From: Blautia schinkii DSM 10518
GTDB taxonomy: Bacteria; Bacillota; Clostridia; Lachnospirales; Lachnospiraceae
Direction of reading: 5' to 3'
Assembly (NCBI GenBank): GCA_000702025.1
Contig: JNKJ01000031.1
Location: 1 to 64,000, forward strand
DNA length: 64,000 bases
Under the pieces are notes generated by a model. It saw nothing but the letters and a program-made list of their open reading frames with translations, ran no database searches and was not told where the DNA came from. Position numbers and translations under genes: made by a program. Below are positions 43,881-53,121 of this stretch, in pieces; the first letter of the stretch is position 1, and the number at the start of each line of letters is the position of its first letter.

Positions 43881-44882
43881 ATGCGATATGAGCAGGAGGA
43901 TTTTGAACAGCTAAAGAAAAAGGTAAAAGGTCTCTTTGAGAAAATTCCAGTTGAAAATGCTTTCCTTGATTTTACCTATGTACCTAAAGGCGATGTGCTG
44001 GATTCACTGAAACTTGCGGATACGAGGATAGAACTTTTTAACTTTTTGCTGGATAAAAGTAAAGAAGCAACGGACAGGGAGACATATGATTTAATCTACG
44101 GTGTATTAGACAGTTTGGACGAATTTGGTAACCTTAGAAATGGTATCGTGCTTGATTCGTTGAAAACTTTAGCTTGGGATATGTGTAAGGCTGTGAAGTC
44201 CATAAGCGACATGGAATAGCAGCGTATCCGTCATGCCGGGGAGTCTGAATCTGATGTAGTCCGCAGAATATACCAACAAATAAAAACACCAGAAAAACGC
44301 CATGAATTGGCGGAATATTGGAGAGAACACCTTAGTGATATACGTTTCTATATAGATAGGGAACCGATGAGGGAAGTAATAGAAGCGCTGGAACAATGGC
44401 CCGTGATATCCGTAGAGAGATTGAATGAGGCAATAGACAGACGCAGAGAAGAAGGTATCTGTTATGTGCTTGAACTATATTATATTCTTGTGAAAGAGGA
44501 TCATGAAGGAAATCCGGCTTATTTAGTGTGTATTAAGAGTGACGACAACGAAATGGAATTCTTTGATCCGTTTAGCTATAAAAGGGAAACTATTTCCGAA
44601 ACAGAATGTATGACAAATCAAAAATTGTTCCAGCTCCTGGAAGAGGAATATCAGATTGTGGAGGTAACAAAAGAGGCGAGTCTGGCCATATGGAATCATT
44701 TGAGAGAAATAGATATGAGCGAATTAAAATACATGCAGGGATTCGGAAAATATACGGCTTTTTGTTTGGAAAATAACTTATTGTCAGTTGGAGAGAGTGG
44801 GCGGTTACAGAATAATTTACAAAACTGTGGTGAGCATTCTATGAAAGCAGTGAGACCCCAACATAAGACCAAAAGCCGTTAA
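43881..44882 (+). pseudogene. A/B-module ICE protein with in-frame amber stop
   Basis: From ATG 43881 (AAAGGGG upstream; paralogues also start MRYEPE) the frame runs to 44882, broken only by TAG at 44217-44219. The paralogues at 44945 and 46089 have Trp at the aligned position (W four residues before RLPGESE), so TGG became TAG. Module A is N-terminal (residues 1 to about 160) and module B follows (VISVERLNEAIDRRREEGIC to YMQGFGKYTAFCLENNLL). The end is PQHKTKSR. It may be a pseudogene, be read through, or act as a 112-residue A fragment. Confidence 0.7.
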
Positions 44883-44944
44883 GTAGGAATGTGGATGCCT
44901 TTATGAAATAAGGTTGCAGTTGTGAAATTAAAGGAGACAGAGTA

Positions 44945-45996
44945 TTGAGATATGAACCAGAAGAATTTGCGTTATTAAAAGATTACGTGGACGACTTCAT
45001 GAAGAGAGGACCACTGGGAGACATTTTCACCCCATTTTTCTATAAGCCGTATCCTTACAACCAAACCGAAAATGTTCTGGATACGCTGCGGTTTGCTGAT
45101 GCCAGAAAGCTGCTTATTGATTACTTGTATAAGGTCAGCCGTGCAAAAAGCATTGAGGTTACAAGGCAGACTGAGGGATTGATTGGAGAACTATGGGAAT
45201 ATGGATATCCTGATAAAAATAGAGAGCCGAACTTTTTGAAAAATCTAGCCTGGGATATCTGCAGAATGACAAAATCTGTTGATTACTGGCAATGGGAAGC
45301 GATGCGTTTACCGGGAGAATCAGAGGCGGACGTAGTGAGACGTACCTATCAGGAGATAAAGAATCCGGAGAAGCGGCGTGAGTTCATGCAATTCTGGATT
45401 GACTATTTGGAACGTATGAGGCCAAAATATGAACTGGAAATACAGGCTGCGGAAGTTTTAACAAGACTAAAAGAGGTTTTACGCATATGGAAACTCCATT
45501 TATGGAGAGAATTAAGGTACTCGTAGAAAATAAAAAATTTTTGGATTCTCAAAAGTATCATGATGCCAGTATTTACTATATCCTAAAAAAAGAACAGGAT
45601 GGGGCCGTCAGTTACAAGGGAGTTGCTGAATATGAGCAGGAAATGGCAGTCTATTTTTCTATTTCTAAGGAAGAAGTTACTGAAATTTATATAGGTGATA
45701 CATCGGTTCATGAGGATCTGTTTAAACCGCTGGAAGAAGGCTATGAAATAGCGGCGATTACGATGGATGGCCACTTTAATGTCTGGGACGAACTTGACAG
45801 GGATGGCCTCGACACGTTGCTCCATAGAGAGGGATTTGAGGATTACCTTATTTACTGTAAAGAAAGAAATATCACAGCGGCGTCTATTACAGCGTCTATC
45901 GGATGGAGTGTAGGAGATCTGCTTGATGAGGTAAAATTACAGAAGCAGGATTATATGAATCATGTGAGCCAGGCAGACAGAAAAAGGACTCGATAG
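44945..45996 (+). pseudogene. A/B-module ICE protein split by a frame change
   Basis: ORF 44945-45526 (TTG start, MRYEPEEFALLKDYVDDFMK) encodes module A through PGESEADVVRRTYQEIKNPE and LEIQAAEVLTRLKEVL. ORF 45487-45996 in another frame encodes module B (VENKKFLDSQKYHDASIYYI, AAITMDGHFNVWDELDRDG) and ends DRKRTR. In the paralogue at 46089 both modules are fused in one frame across the same point, so a frameshift near 45480-45490 is likely. Independent translation of module B from ATG 45487 after AGAGG is possible. Confidence 0.65.
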
Positions 45997-46088
45997 TGAA
46001 AAAACTGAAATGGCAGGTAAACCGCCATGTAAAGGGCAGGGTAAGAAAACTGGCTATAACGGTTATTTAGAAAAGAGGAGACAGTACA

Positions 46089-46913
46089 TTGAAATATGAA
46101 CCGGAAAAGTTTGAAGCATCAGGGATACATGAGGTGAGAGAACTGGGAATGGGGAAGGATTTATCCAGGGATATCTGCAATATGCTGAACGCTGTTGGGG
46201 GTGGGGAATGGAATGCAGCGCGCTTACCCGGAGAATCAGAGGCACATGCGGTGGAAAGAATGTGCAGGGAAATAAATAATCCAGAGAAGAAACAGGAATT
46301 TATGCAATTCTGGCTTGACCATCTGAAACGCAAGCAGCCAGAATATGAGCTGGAAATACAGATTGCAAGAGTCCTGACGGAATTAAATAGTCTGCCCCCA
46401 AAGATACAAAACCCCCAGATGGATGTACTCAAAGTGCTTTGTGAAAACAAAGAGTTTTTGGATTCGCAAAAGTACCAGGGAGCCATTATCTATCATATTT
46501 TAAAAAAGGAGGCGCACGGAGAGGACACCTATCAGGGATTGGCAGAATATGGGCAGGACAGGGCAATCAGTTTTTCTCCTTCTGCGCATAAGACTGTTGA
46601 ATTTAATATTGGATACGCATATACAGATAAATATCTGTTTGGGATGCTGGAGGAGGGGTACAAAATTGCTGCAATGACAATGAATGGCCATTTGGATGCC
46701 TGGGAGGAACTGAGCAGGTGGGGCATTGGAGCAATCCCCCATAAAATGGGGGTGGCGGATTACCTGGAATACTGTAAAGAAAACAACATTTCAGCAGCGG
46801 CTATTAAGGCTGCTACTGGGTGGGAGGTATTGGATTTATTTAAGGTGGCAGAACTGGAAAGACAGGACTCTGCTTATAAGCCGCACCTGGAGAGCAGACA
46901 CAACAGCCGTTGA
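46089..46913 (+). CDS. A/B-module ICE protein, shortened module A
   Basis: This 274-residue protein starts at TTG after AGAGGAGA. It keeps the module A start (MKYEPEKFE) and end (DICNMLNAVGGGEWNAARLP, GESEAHAVERMCREINNPEK) but lacks about 85 residues between them compared with the 44945 paralogue, an internal deletion. Module B is complete (ENKEFLDSQKYQGAIIYHIL, AAMTMNGHLDAWEELSRWG, DYLEYCKENNISAAAIKAAT). It ends ESRHNSR. Function is unknown. Confidence 0.65.
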   Translation: MKYEPEKFEASGIHEVRELGMGKDLSRDICNMLNAVGGGEWNAARLPGESEAHAVERMCREINNPEKKQEFMQFWLDHLKRKQPEYELEIQIARVLTELNSLPPKIQNPQMDVLKVLCENKEFLDSQKYQGAIIYHILKKEAHGEDTYQGLAEYGQDRAISFSPSAHKTVEFNIGYAYTDKYLFGMLEEGYKIAAMTMNGHLDAWEELSRWGIGAIPHKMGVADYLEYCKENNISAAAIKAATGWEVLDLFKVAELERQDSAYKPHLESRHNSR

Positions 46914-46936
46914 TAAAGAAATAGGTGAGGTGGAAT

Positions 46937-47851
46937 ATGGAAGCAAAACAGACAGAAATTGAGAGATTGATCTATGACAGTAAGGAGTATCTGAAACGAA
47001 ACCACTTTGGAGAATACACCCTGCTGTATATCTTGAACAAGGACAGGGTGAAGGGCAGCCCATACCAATATGCAGCAGTTGCGAGTACCGATGAAGCCAG
47101 GTTATTTTTCAATGTGTACGCTAAGGAAGACCAGCCTGATATTTACCGGATTGGTATGTGCAGTACAGATGATGACCTGTTCTATGACTTGGAATTTGAT
47201 GATTGTACGATAGCAGCCATGACAATGGAAGGCCATTATGAAACATGGGAGGAACTGGCTGACACCCCATTGGAGGAAATTACATATTTAGGGGGAATGG
47301 AAACCTATCTGGAATATTGCAGGGAAAATAACATCACAAAGGAATTCATACAAGAAGCTGTTGGATTGGAGGTGTGCGACATTATGGAGAGACTGGATAA
47401 AAATAAGAGTATTCCTTTACTGGGAATGGATGAGGAGTACCAGCAGCTACAGAAGGTTGTGGATACAATCCTAAATGGAACAGATGAGCGTGATTTGAGA
47501 TTGGCGCAGGACATGCTGAATGGTATATGGTCCATTGACCAAAAGGAACCTGTTTTAAAGCGCACGGATTTACAACAGGCTGCCTGCGATATCTGTATTT
47601 TAGTCCGGGATCATATGCCGGAGGTTTGGGCGGAAAAGCTGCAGTCTGGAGATACAGAAGCTGTCTTGGCAAAAGAGATATACGGCAGGCTGGCAACATT
47701 ATATGGAAGGAAGACCGAAGCGCAGTTTCTGCGAAAGGCTGAGATGGGGGATCTCCCGGAGACGGTCCGGAAAAAAATAAGTGAGATTCTGGCGGTATTA
47801 AAAAAGTATGAAAACAAGGATAAGAAGCCGCCATCAGGACATAGCCGTTAG
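46937..47851 (+). CDS. ICE protein with modules in B-A order
   Basis: This 304-residue protein starts at ATG 46937 after GGTGAGGTGG. Module B comes first (IYDSKEYLKRNHFGEYTLLY, AAMTMEGHYETWEELADTP, TYLEYCRENNITKEFIQEAV). A region that aligns with module A follows (QAACDICILVRDHMPEVWAE, QSGDTEAVLAKEIYGRL). The order is the reverse of its neighbours. It ends KKPPSGHSR. The module A match is weaker than the module B match. Confidence 0.6.
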   Translation: MEAKQTEIERLIYDSKEYLKRNHFGEYTLLYILNKDRVKGSPYQYAAVASTDEARLFFNVYAKEDQPDIYRIGMCSTDDDLFYDLEFDDCTIAAMTMEGHYETWEELADTPLEEITYLGGMETYLEYCRENNITKEFIQEAVGLEVCDIMERLDKNKSIPLLGMDEEYQQLQKVVDTILNGTDERDLRLAQDMLNGIWSIDQKEPVLKRTDLQQAACDICILVRDHMPEVWAEKLQSGDTEAVLAKEIYGRLATLYGRKTEAQFLRKAEMGDLPETVRKKISEILAVLKKYENKDKKPPSGHSR

Positions 47852-47874
47852 GATACCGTATAAGGAGGTTTTAT

Positions 47875-48291
47875 TTGAAACAATTGAATACGGCCAGGAA
47901 ACTGCTGGCCTATCTTGATGAATTTTCTATACCATTTTCACTGAATGAGGAACATGCCCAGGTTCTGTTGGACTATATGGAGGGAAGTGCCTATGGGCTA
48001 CATGTAGATGAAAAAGGGCAGCTCTATTGGGTGGATTTAGAGGGAGAACAAATAGAAGAAATCACCATGGACGAGGTTACATTCCTTGCTTGTGAATGGA
48101 ACAATGAATTCATCTTAGATTCCAGACAGAGACTGGAAGAGAAAGCTGGAACCAGTGAAGCGAGGGAAATCATAGACAGGATAAAGCAGCTAAAAAAAGA
48201 TGAGAGACTGTTAGACGATATATGTGAACAGACCTCCTTATGGAAACAGGTAAATCAAAAAGCGACACCGGCGAAGAAAAAATCCCGTTGA
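47875..48291 (+). CDS. ICE hypothetical protein, paired paralogue 1
   Basis: This 138-residue protein starts at TTG after AAGGAGG. Its pattern is ARKLLAYLDEFSIPFSLNEE, GLHVDEKGQLYWVDLEGEQ and a helical C-terminal half ending in PAKKKSR (CGT codon). It aligns over its length with the next gene, so the two arose by tandem duplication. No family was recognised. Confidence 0.6.
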   Translation: MKQLNTARKLLAYLDEFSIPFSLNEEHAQVLLDYMEGSAYGLHVDEKGQLYWVDLEGEQIEEITMDEVTFLACEWNNEFILDSRQRLEEKAGTSEAREIIDRIKQLKKDERLLDDICEQTSLWKQVNQKATPAKKKSR

Positions 48292-48321
48292 TAGAATGAA
48301 TTATGGAAAGAAGGGGATGAT

Positions 48322-48762
48322 TTGGGACGAATTGAAACATCTGGAAAATTAATGGAATATCTTGATGAGTTTGATATACATTTTCCTCTTACCCGTGCGG
48401 AGGCTGAACAGGTAGTGGGATATACAACTAAAAGTGGCTATACATTGGAAACAGACGGCCACGGACAATTGTATAAGGTGGACATGGAAACTGGTGATTA
48501 TCTTGAAACGGATATTGACCAGGTGATTGATGCTGCGTGTGAGCAGAACTACAAGATGATATCTGATACCAGGGATTACTTTAAGTTAAGTAGACACTCT
48601 GAAAGGGAAGTTCTTCATAAAACCCTGGAAGGATTGAAAGCGGACGAGAAAATACTAAATGCCGCTTTCCAGCGGACTTATTTTCAAAAGGAGCTGCGTG
48701 GAAAGATACAGGAAATCCTGCCTCCCGTGGATATCACGGCTGGGCGGAGAGCAGTAAGATGA
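48322..48762 (+). CDS. ICE hypothetical protein, paired paralogue 2
   Basis: This 146-residue tandem paralogue of the preceding gene (SGKLMEYLDEFDIHFPLTRA, TLETDGHGQLYKVDMETGDY, DERLL/DEKIL-type helix) starts at TTG after AAGGGG. It ends AGRRAVR (AGA codon). It is followed by a strong terminator that separates it from mobC. Confidence 0.6.
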   Translation: MGRIETSGKLMEYLDEFDIHFPLTRAEAEQVVGYTTKSGYTLETDGHGQLYKVDMETGDYLETDIDQVIDAACEQNYKMISDTRDYFKLSRHSEREVLHKTLEGLKADEKILNAAFQRTYFQKELRGKIQEILPPVDITAGRRAVR

Positions 48763-48780
48763 TAAGTAAAGTATCAAAAG

Positions 48781-48823
48781 GGAAGGAATATAGCTGATCG
48801 CTGTGATTCCTTCCTTTTCTTTT
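48781..48823 (+). terminator. terminator before mobC
   Basis: A perfect GGAAGGAAT / ATTCCTTCC stem with a 16-nt loop is followed by TTTTCTTTT. Confidence 0.88.
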
Positions 48824-48874
48824 GCTGTTTATTTGATGAAAGGATGTGAGCAGAGACTGAGAAGTGTAAAAAAG

Positions 48875-49198
48875 ATGAGCTGCCGGAAGGAAATACGGCT
48901 GTCAAGTGAGGAATTGGAGGAGCTGACCAGGAAGGCAAAAGAGAGAGGGCTGTCTGATTCGCAGTATTTGAGAATGCTGATAACCAACCGCCCCAGGGAT
49001 TATCCGGAACTTTTGGAAGCGTTACAGAATCTTACGAATGAGATAAACCATATCGGGATAAACATCAACCAGATTGCAAAAAATAACAACAGCGGCCTAT
49101 ATCATGAATCTGATAAAAAACGCCTGTATATTTACATGAAGCAGATTAAGGAGGCAGTTATGCATGTAGTCAGCCATCTGGACTTAGCGGGTAATTAA
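48875..49198 (+). CDS. mobC: relaxosome accessory protein MobC-like
   Basis: This protein of about 107 residues has a ribbon-helix-helix start (CRKEIRLSSEELEELTRKAK, RGLSDSQYLRML) and the MobC signature NEINHIGININQIAKNNNSG. It binds oriT and aids strand opening for the relaxase. ATG 48875 gives the family-type start; an ATG at 48836 would add 13 residues. It ends 2 nt before the relaxase gene. Confidence 0.85.
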   Translation: MSCRKEIRLSSEELEELTRKAKERGLSDSQYLRMLITNRPRDYPELLEALQNLTNEINHIGININQIAKNNNSGLYHESDKKRLYIYMKQIKEAVMHVVSHLDLAGN

Positions 49199-49200
49199 GT

Positions 49201-50655
49201 ATGGCTATTAGTAAAATCCTGCATATGGGATGTGCAAAGTCGGGATTTCAAGCGAAGCACCTCGCAAATACAATCAATTATATTACGAAGGACTGCAAGA
49301 CTGAAAATGGACTGTATGTTTCAGGCCATAACTGCCTGCCGGAGACTGCGTTGAAACAAATGCTGAACACAAAGCGCAGGTACGATAAGTTGGGTGGTCG
49401 TCAGGGATACCACATCATTATCTCGTTTGAAGAGGCGGCAGATACCGTTGATAAAGACGTTGCCATGAAGATTATAGGGAAATTTGTAGAGGAGTACCTT
49501 GGAAAAGAGTTTGAGGCAGTCTATGCGCTTCATGATGATACCGATCATATTCATGGCCATATTGCATTTAACAGTGTCCGCTGTATTGGAGAAGGGAAGA
49601 AATATGATTACCGAAATGGTGATTGGGATAAAATCATACAGCCGCTTGTCAACAAAATCTGTGAAGAGTACCATATGGCAACGCTGGACATGGATAAAGT
49701 ACGCCAGAACAGAAAGAAAAAAAGGGAACGCATCTGGGACCAGGGTAAAGATGGTAAATTTAGTTGGAATGATATAATCCGCCGTGACATCGACCAGGTG
49801 GCGGCCGAGGCGGAAAACTGGGATGAGTTCCTTATTGGAGTGGAGGAACGGGGATATGAGATAAAACAGGGAGCGCATATTCTGTTAAAGCCGCCAGGTA
49901 TGGATAAGGGACGCAGGCTGGATACCCTTGGTGGCGATTACACAGAAGAAAAATTACGGGAACGGCTAAGTATCCCCATATCTGCAAGGGAAAAGGAACT
50001 GCCGGAGCCAGTATTGGAACTGCCACCCAGAGTCAAAAAAGTGACTGGTTATATTCCCAGAAGGAAGTCCCCATTGACTGGATACCAGAAGATGTATTTT
50101 ACAAAGTTATACCGGCTGGGCGTCCTAAAAAAACAGCCTTATTCCGATGCTTGGAAATATAAAGAAGATATCCGGAAACTTCATGAGATACAGGAGAAAT
50201 ATAATTTCATTTCGGCTTATCAGATACATACAGACAAGGACTTGGAAAATATCAGGAAAGCATTGGCTGAACAGGCAAAATCGCTTAGGCAGGAGAAAAA
50301 GAACCAAAAAGAGAACCGTGAAGCCAATACAGAGATATTTGAGCTTTGGGAAAAGCTCCAGGAACTGAAGGTTGAGGTTTCTTTATATGAGGAGGGGTAT
50401 CAGGAATTTAAGGGAGAATACCTGCAGGCAGAGCAGCTAAAAACGCAGTTGTCGGATATGGGGTACACGTTTGAATCAGCCGAGCGGTTGTACCTGAATT
50501 TCCAGGAGAAAAATCGCCGGCTCAATGAGGTTCTTGCGGAGGTAAGACGACAGCAGAGGATAGGGAAGAAAATTATGCAGGAGCAAAAGGAGAGAGTGCA
50601 GAGCAGAGACAAGCAGAAAAGCAGGGAAAGAGGAGGAGAAAATCGTGATCTATGA
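49201..50655 (+). CDS. conjugative relaxase (MobP/VirD2-type nuclease)
   Basis: This 484-residue DNA-nicking enzyme starts conjugative transfer. The N-terminal relaxase domain has the catalytic tyrosine in HLANTINYITKDCKT and the metal-binding histidine triad ALHDDTDHIHGHIAFNS (about residues 110-126). The C-terminal half is helical and coiled-coil-like with a basic end (QKSRERGGENRDL). It is paired with mobC directly upstream and overlaps the next gene by 11 nt. Confidence 0.92.
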   Translation: MAISKILHMGCAKSGFQAKHLANTINYITKDCKTENGLYVSGHNCLPETALKQMLNTKRRYDKLGGRQGYHIIISFEEAADTVDKDVAMKIIGKFVEEYLGKEFEAVYALHDDTDHIHGHIAFNSVRCIGEGKKYDYRNGDWDKIIQPLVNKICEEYHMATLDMDKVRQNRKKKRERIWDQGKDGKFSWNDIIRRDIDQVAAEAENWDEFLIGVEERGYEIKQGAHILLKPPGMDKGRRLDTLGGDYTEEKLRERLSIPISAREKELPEPVLELPPRVKKVTGYIPRRKSPLTGYQKMYFTKLYRLGVLKKQPYSDAWKYKEDIRKLHEIQEKYNFISAYQIHTDKDLENIRKALAEQAKSLRQEKKNQKENREANTEIFELWEKLQELKVEVSLYEEGYQEFKGEYLQAEQLKTQLSDMGYTFESAERLYLNFQEKNRRLNEVLAEVRRQQRIGKKIMQEQKERVQSRDKQKSRERGGENRDL

Positions 50656-51208
50656 GCAGGATAAACTGGAAAAACTGGCTTCTGAAATAAAAAAATATCT
50701 TTTGGAATGTAAGTTGGGAGACGCATATATTGAGAGCTTCCGTGATTTAGTACCAGCAGGGGGGGTACCTGGGATTAGAGCGGTCTTAGACAATCATAGA
50801 TTGAGGGACCATCTAACCTGCTTTTTGATGTACCGTTCTTCGCTCTTACCAGACCAGGACAGAAAGCAGGGCGTGAGCCTGGCAGATAAATTAGATGAGG
50901 TCGGAGCTGTCAGGAAAGCAGATAAGAAGGAAGAAATGGCGGAAGTGGCATGGGAACTGAACGAAGTGATGAAGGAAACAGACTTTATCCAGTATCTTGA
51001 TGCAGGATACATGAGAGCCGGGGACAACCAGTCTGATCCGGTAAGACGCATCTACAGGGATATTGGAGACAGGGAAAAGCGCCAGGACATTATAGACTAT
51101 TTAGAGACTGTTTTGGAAAAAGGTCACAGTGAAAAGATTATGGCTCTTATTTCTTCTTTAGAGAATATAACGGATAAGGTTCCGGCCCGATCAGAAAAGG
51201 TACGGTAG
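50645..51208 (+). CDS. stand-alone module A ICE protein
   Basis: This 187-residue protein starts at GTG after GAGGAGG. The start IYEQDKLEKLASEIKKYLLE and the later segment WELNEVMKETDFIQYLDAGY, RIYRDIGDREKRQDIIDYLE match module A of the 43.9-47.9 kb array. Module B is absent. It ends ARSEKVR (CGG codon). It overlaps the relaxase gene, so it is co-expressed with the transfer genes. Confidence 0.6.
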   Translation: MIYEQDKLEKLASEIKKYLLECKLGDAYIESFRDLVPAGGVPGIRAVLDNHRLRDHLTCFLMYRSSLLPDQDRKQGVSLADKLDEVGAVRKADKKEEMAEVAWELNEVMKETDFIQYLDAGYMRAGDNQSDPVRRIYRDIGDREKRQDIIDYLETVLEKGHSEKIMALISSLENITDKVPARSEKVR

Positions 51209-51237
51209 GGGATTGCTTGATATATAGGAGGAATAAT

Positions 51238-51646
51238 TTGAAGTATCAATTTTTCGACAATGATGGGAAAGTGACTGAATCAGAACAAAAAAGTTATACA
51301 GACGCACTAAAATTTGCAGAGGAGCGAGGCATTACATGCCTATCCATGCCATATGAGATATTCATTGCGTCTTTTCGGAAAAAAAATCAAATTGCTGGAA
51401 AGCCACGCCCAGTATAGCAAATTTTCGGAATATGCAGAAAAAATGATTATCTTGAACCAGGGTGCAGGATATCAGGCTATGGCTGCGAATGATTTCATGA
51501 AAAAAATTATTGTAACACCGATTGACGATATTAGGGGATGGCTTGAGGAACATGGAAAAAGCGAGTTTGAACCAGTATCCCAGGATTGGCAGGAAGGTAA
51601 GGCGGAAAAACAGAAAAATAAAGCAAATTCCCCAAAAGTAAGATAA
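51238..51646 (+). pseudogene. ICE hypothetical protein with frame change at an A8 run
   Basis: TTG 51238 after TAGGAGG opens KYQFFDNDGKVTESEQKSYT, ALKFAEERGITCLSMPYEIF, then reaches eight As at 51379-51386. With seven As the frame would continue as RKKIKLLESHAQYSKFSEYA to the end SPKVR. With eight As it stops at 51417. Either it is a frameshift mutation, or transcriptional slippage on A8 yields both products. No family was recognised. Confidence 0.6.
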
Positions 51647-51702
51647 GAAATGAATCGAGAGGCAGCCGATTGGATTGTCTTTTTTTATTGCAGGAGGCAG
51701 AT

Positions 51703-52674
51703 ATGACAATAGAAGAACAGAAATATTTAGAAGAGTGCCATAAAAAGCTGGGGGCGGACCAGATTGAAGTAATGCAGATGGCTTTCCAATACGGGCTGGG
51801 CATTAAAGACGTGCGGCGGGTTGCAATCCCAAAGCTTAATGCGGAGCAGATGCGTCAGACCGTTTTTGCAATGCTTGAAGATGTAGACGGGGAACTGGTT
51901 GATTTGTGCTGTCAGGGCACATTTGACCAGTACCAGATACCGGAAATTGTTTCTGGTTCCGTCTCTGGGCTCACGAAGGAAGAAATCATGTCCTATGCGA
52001 CACCGGATCTGCCGGCGAGCCGGATGAAAAAAATGAGGACGCAATTGATTGAGGCAAAAAAAAATGCAGGTAATTCAGCAGAAGGTGCGGCGTTTAAGGA
52101 GTATACAGAAAATCTGATAAAAATGATGGAGACATCCCTGCAGCAGTTTAAAGAGAATAACGAGAAGTTTGAGGTGCTCTCAACACTGGTGAAAGAACAC
52201 GTCCTGGACGAGAAAAACCAGGAGATTAAGGATTTATATGAGAATCTAAAAGATAAAGACGGTTTGATCAAAAAACTGCAGGAAGAGGCTGCAGCGCGGG
52301 AAACACAGATAAAGAAGCTGGAGGAGGAACTTACAGCGGCAAGAACACGGTCAAATGCCGAAGTGGTTGAGGGAAAGACAGAGAAGGTAACTGCACCTAC
52401 CGTTCCTCCATCTTATTGGAGACCGCAGCCGCCGCAGACAAAAAAAACTATTCTTGAGAAGCTGTTCCCGCAGAAGACATCGGATATTCTGGATAAAATC
52501 GCTGCGGAAGGATTATCGTCAGAACAGCTTGAAGAAGTCAGGTCTGCCTTTGATTCAGGATTGGCCGATGATGAAGTAAAGCGGATTATCAAAAAGGAAT
52601 TGACCGCTGATAAAATGCGGAAAATGCGTGAGATTATGCTGTTGCTACGGGAAAGGAGACATACAGATGCGTGA
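51703..52674 (+). CDS. MR-repeat/coiled-coil ICE protein
   Basis: This 323-residue protein starts at ATG 51703 after GCAGGAGG. N-terminal helical repeats of about 40 residues (LGADQIEVMQMAFQYGLGIK, DVRRVAIPKLNAEQMRQTVF, then TFDQYQIPEIVSGSVSGLTK) lead into a coiled coil (about residues 125-220). A Pro-rich linker and a last repeat (LSSEQLEEVRSAFDSGLADD, KMRKMREIMLLL) follow. The same repeat occurs in VirD4 and at 30317. It overlaps the next gene by 8 nt. Confidence 0.65.
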   Translation: MTIEEQKYLEECHKKLGADQIEVMQMAFQYGLGIKDVRRVAIPKLNAEQMRQTVFAMLEDVDGELVDLCCQGTFDQYQIPEIVSGSVSGLTKEEIMSYATPDLPASRMKKMRTQLIEAKKNAGNSAEGAAFKEYTENLIKMMETSLQQFKENNEKFEVLSTLVKEHVLDEKNQEIKDLYENLKDKDGLIKKLQEEAAARETQIKKLEEELTAARTRSNAEVVEGKTEKVTAPTVPPSYWRPQPPQTKKTILEKLFPQKTSDILDKIAAEGLSSEQLEEVRSAFDSGLADDEVKRIIKKELTADKMRKMREIMLLLRERRHTDA

Positions 52675-53116
52675 GGCTGGTGTGGTGTCATTAAATATCA
52701 GAATGGTTCGGGAGTGCTACCAAATGATGGATTTAATGGAAAAGCAGGACTTTGTATTTACCCAGGAGGATAAAAGGATACTTTTAGGTTATGCGTTCCA
52801 TCAGCAGGACTTAGACTGTGTGCATGATGCGGTCATTCATATCGCTGCGGTCAGGGAAAAGGAAAAATCCCAGGGGAACCTGGAGGCTGGGATTATAGAG
52901 CAGTATGCCATCCGGGGCGGAAGCGAACTGCAGGAGAGAATCAAAGAGTATATCATACAGTTAGAAGCGGCAAATATCAATCAGGAAATAGCAAATCGGT
53001 TACTTGTGAAAATTCTGCAGGATAAGAATGTAGATTATGAACTGGACCGGATGCTGGAGGAGCTGCGGAAACGCGAAGATGAAAAGAAAAAAGAGAATGA
53101 AGCAGTCAGGAGGTGA
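52667..53116 (+). CDS. ICE hypothetical protein upstream of pcfB
   Basis: This 149-residue all-helical protein begins REAGVVSLNIRMVRECYQMM and contains RILLGYAFHQQDLDCVHDAV. It ends NEAVRR after a Lys/Glu-rich stretch. AAAGGAG precedes ATG 52667. It is packed between the MR-repeat protein and PcfB, so a role at the coupling-protein complex is possible. No family was recognised. Confidence 0.5.
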   Translation: MREAGVVSLNIRMVRECYQMMDLMEKQDFVFTQEDKRILLGYAFHQQDLDCVHDAVIHIAAVREKEKSQGNLEAGIIEQYAIRGGSELQERIKEYIIQLEAANINQEIANRLLVKILQDKNVDYELDRMLEELRKREDEKKKENEAVRR

Positions 53117-53121
53117 GTTCT

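Noticed and set aside
49321..49878. 185-residue minus-strand ORF
   Set aside because: It lies fully inside the relaxase gene, whose catalytic motifs are on the other strand.
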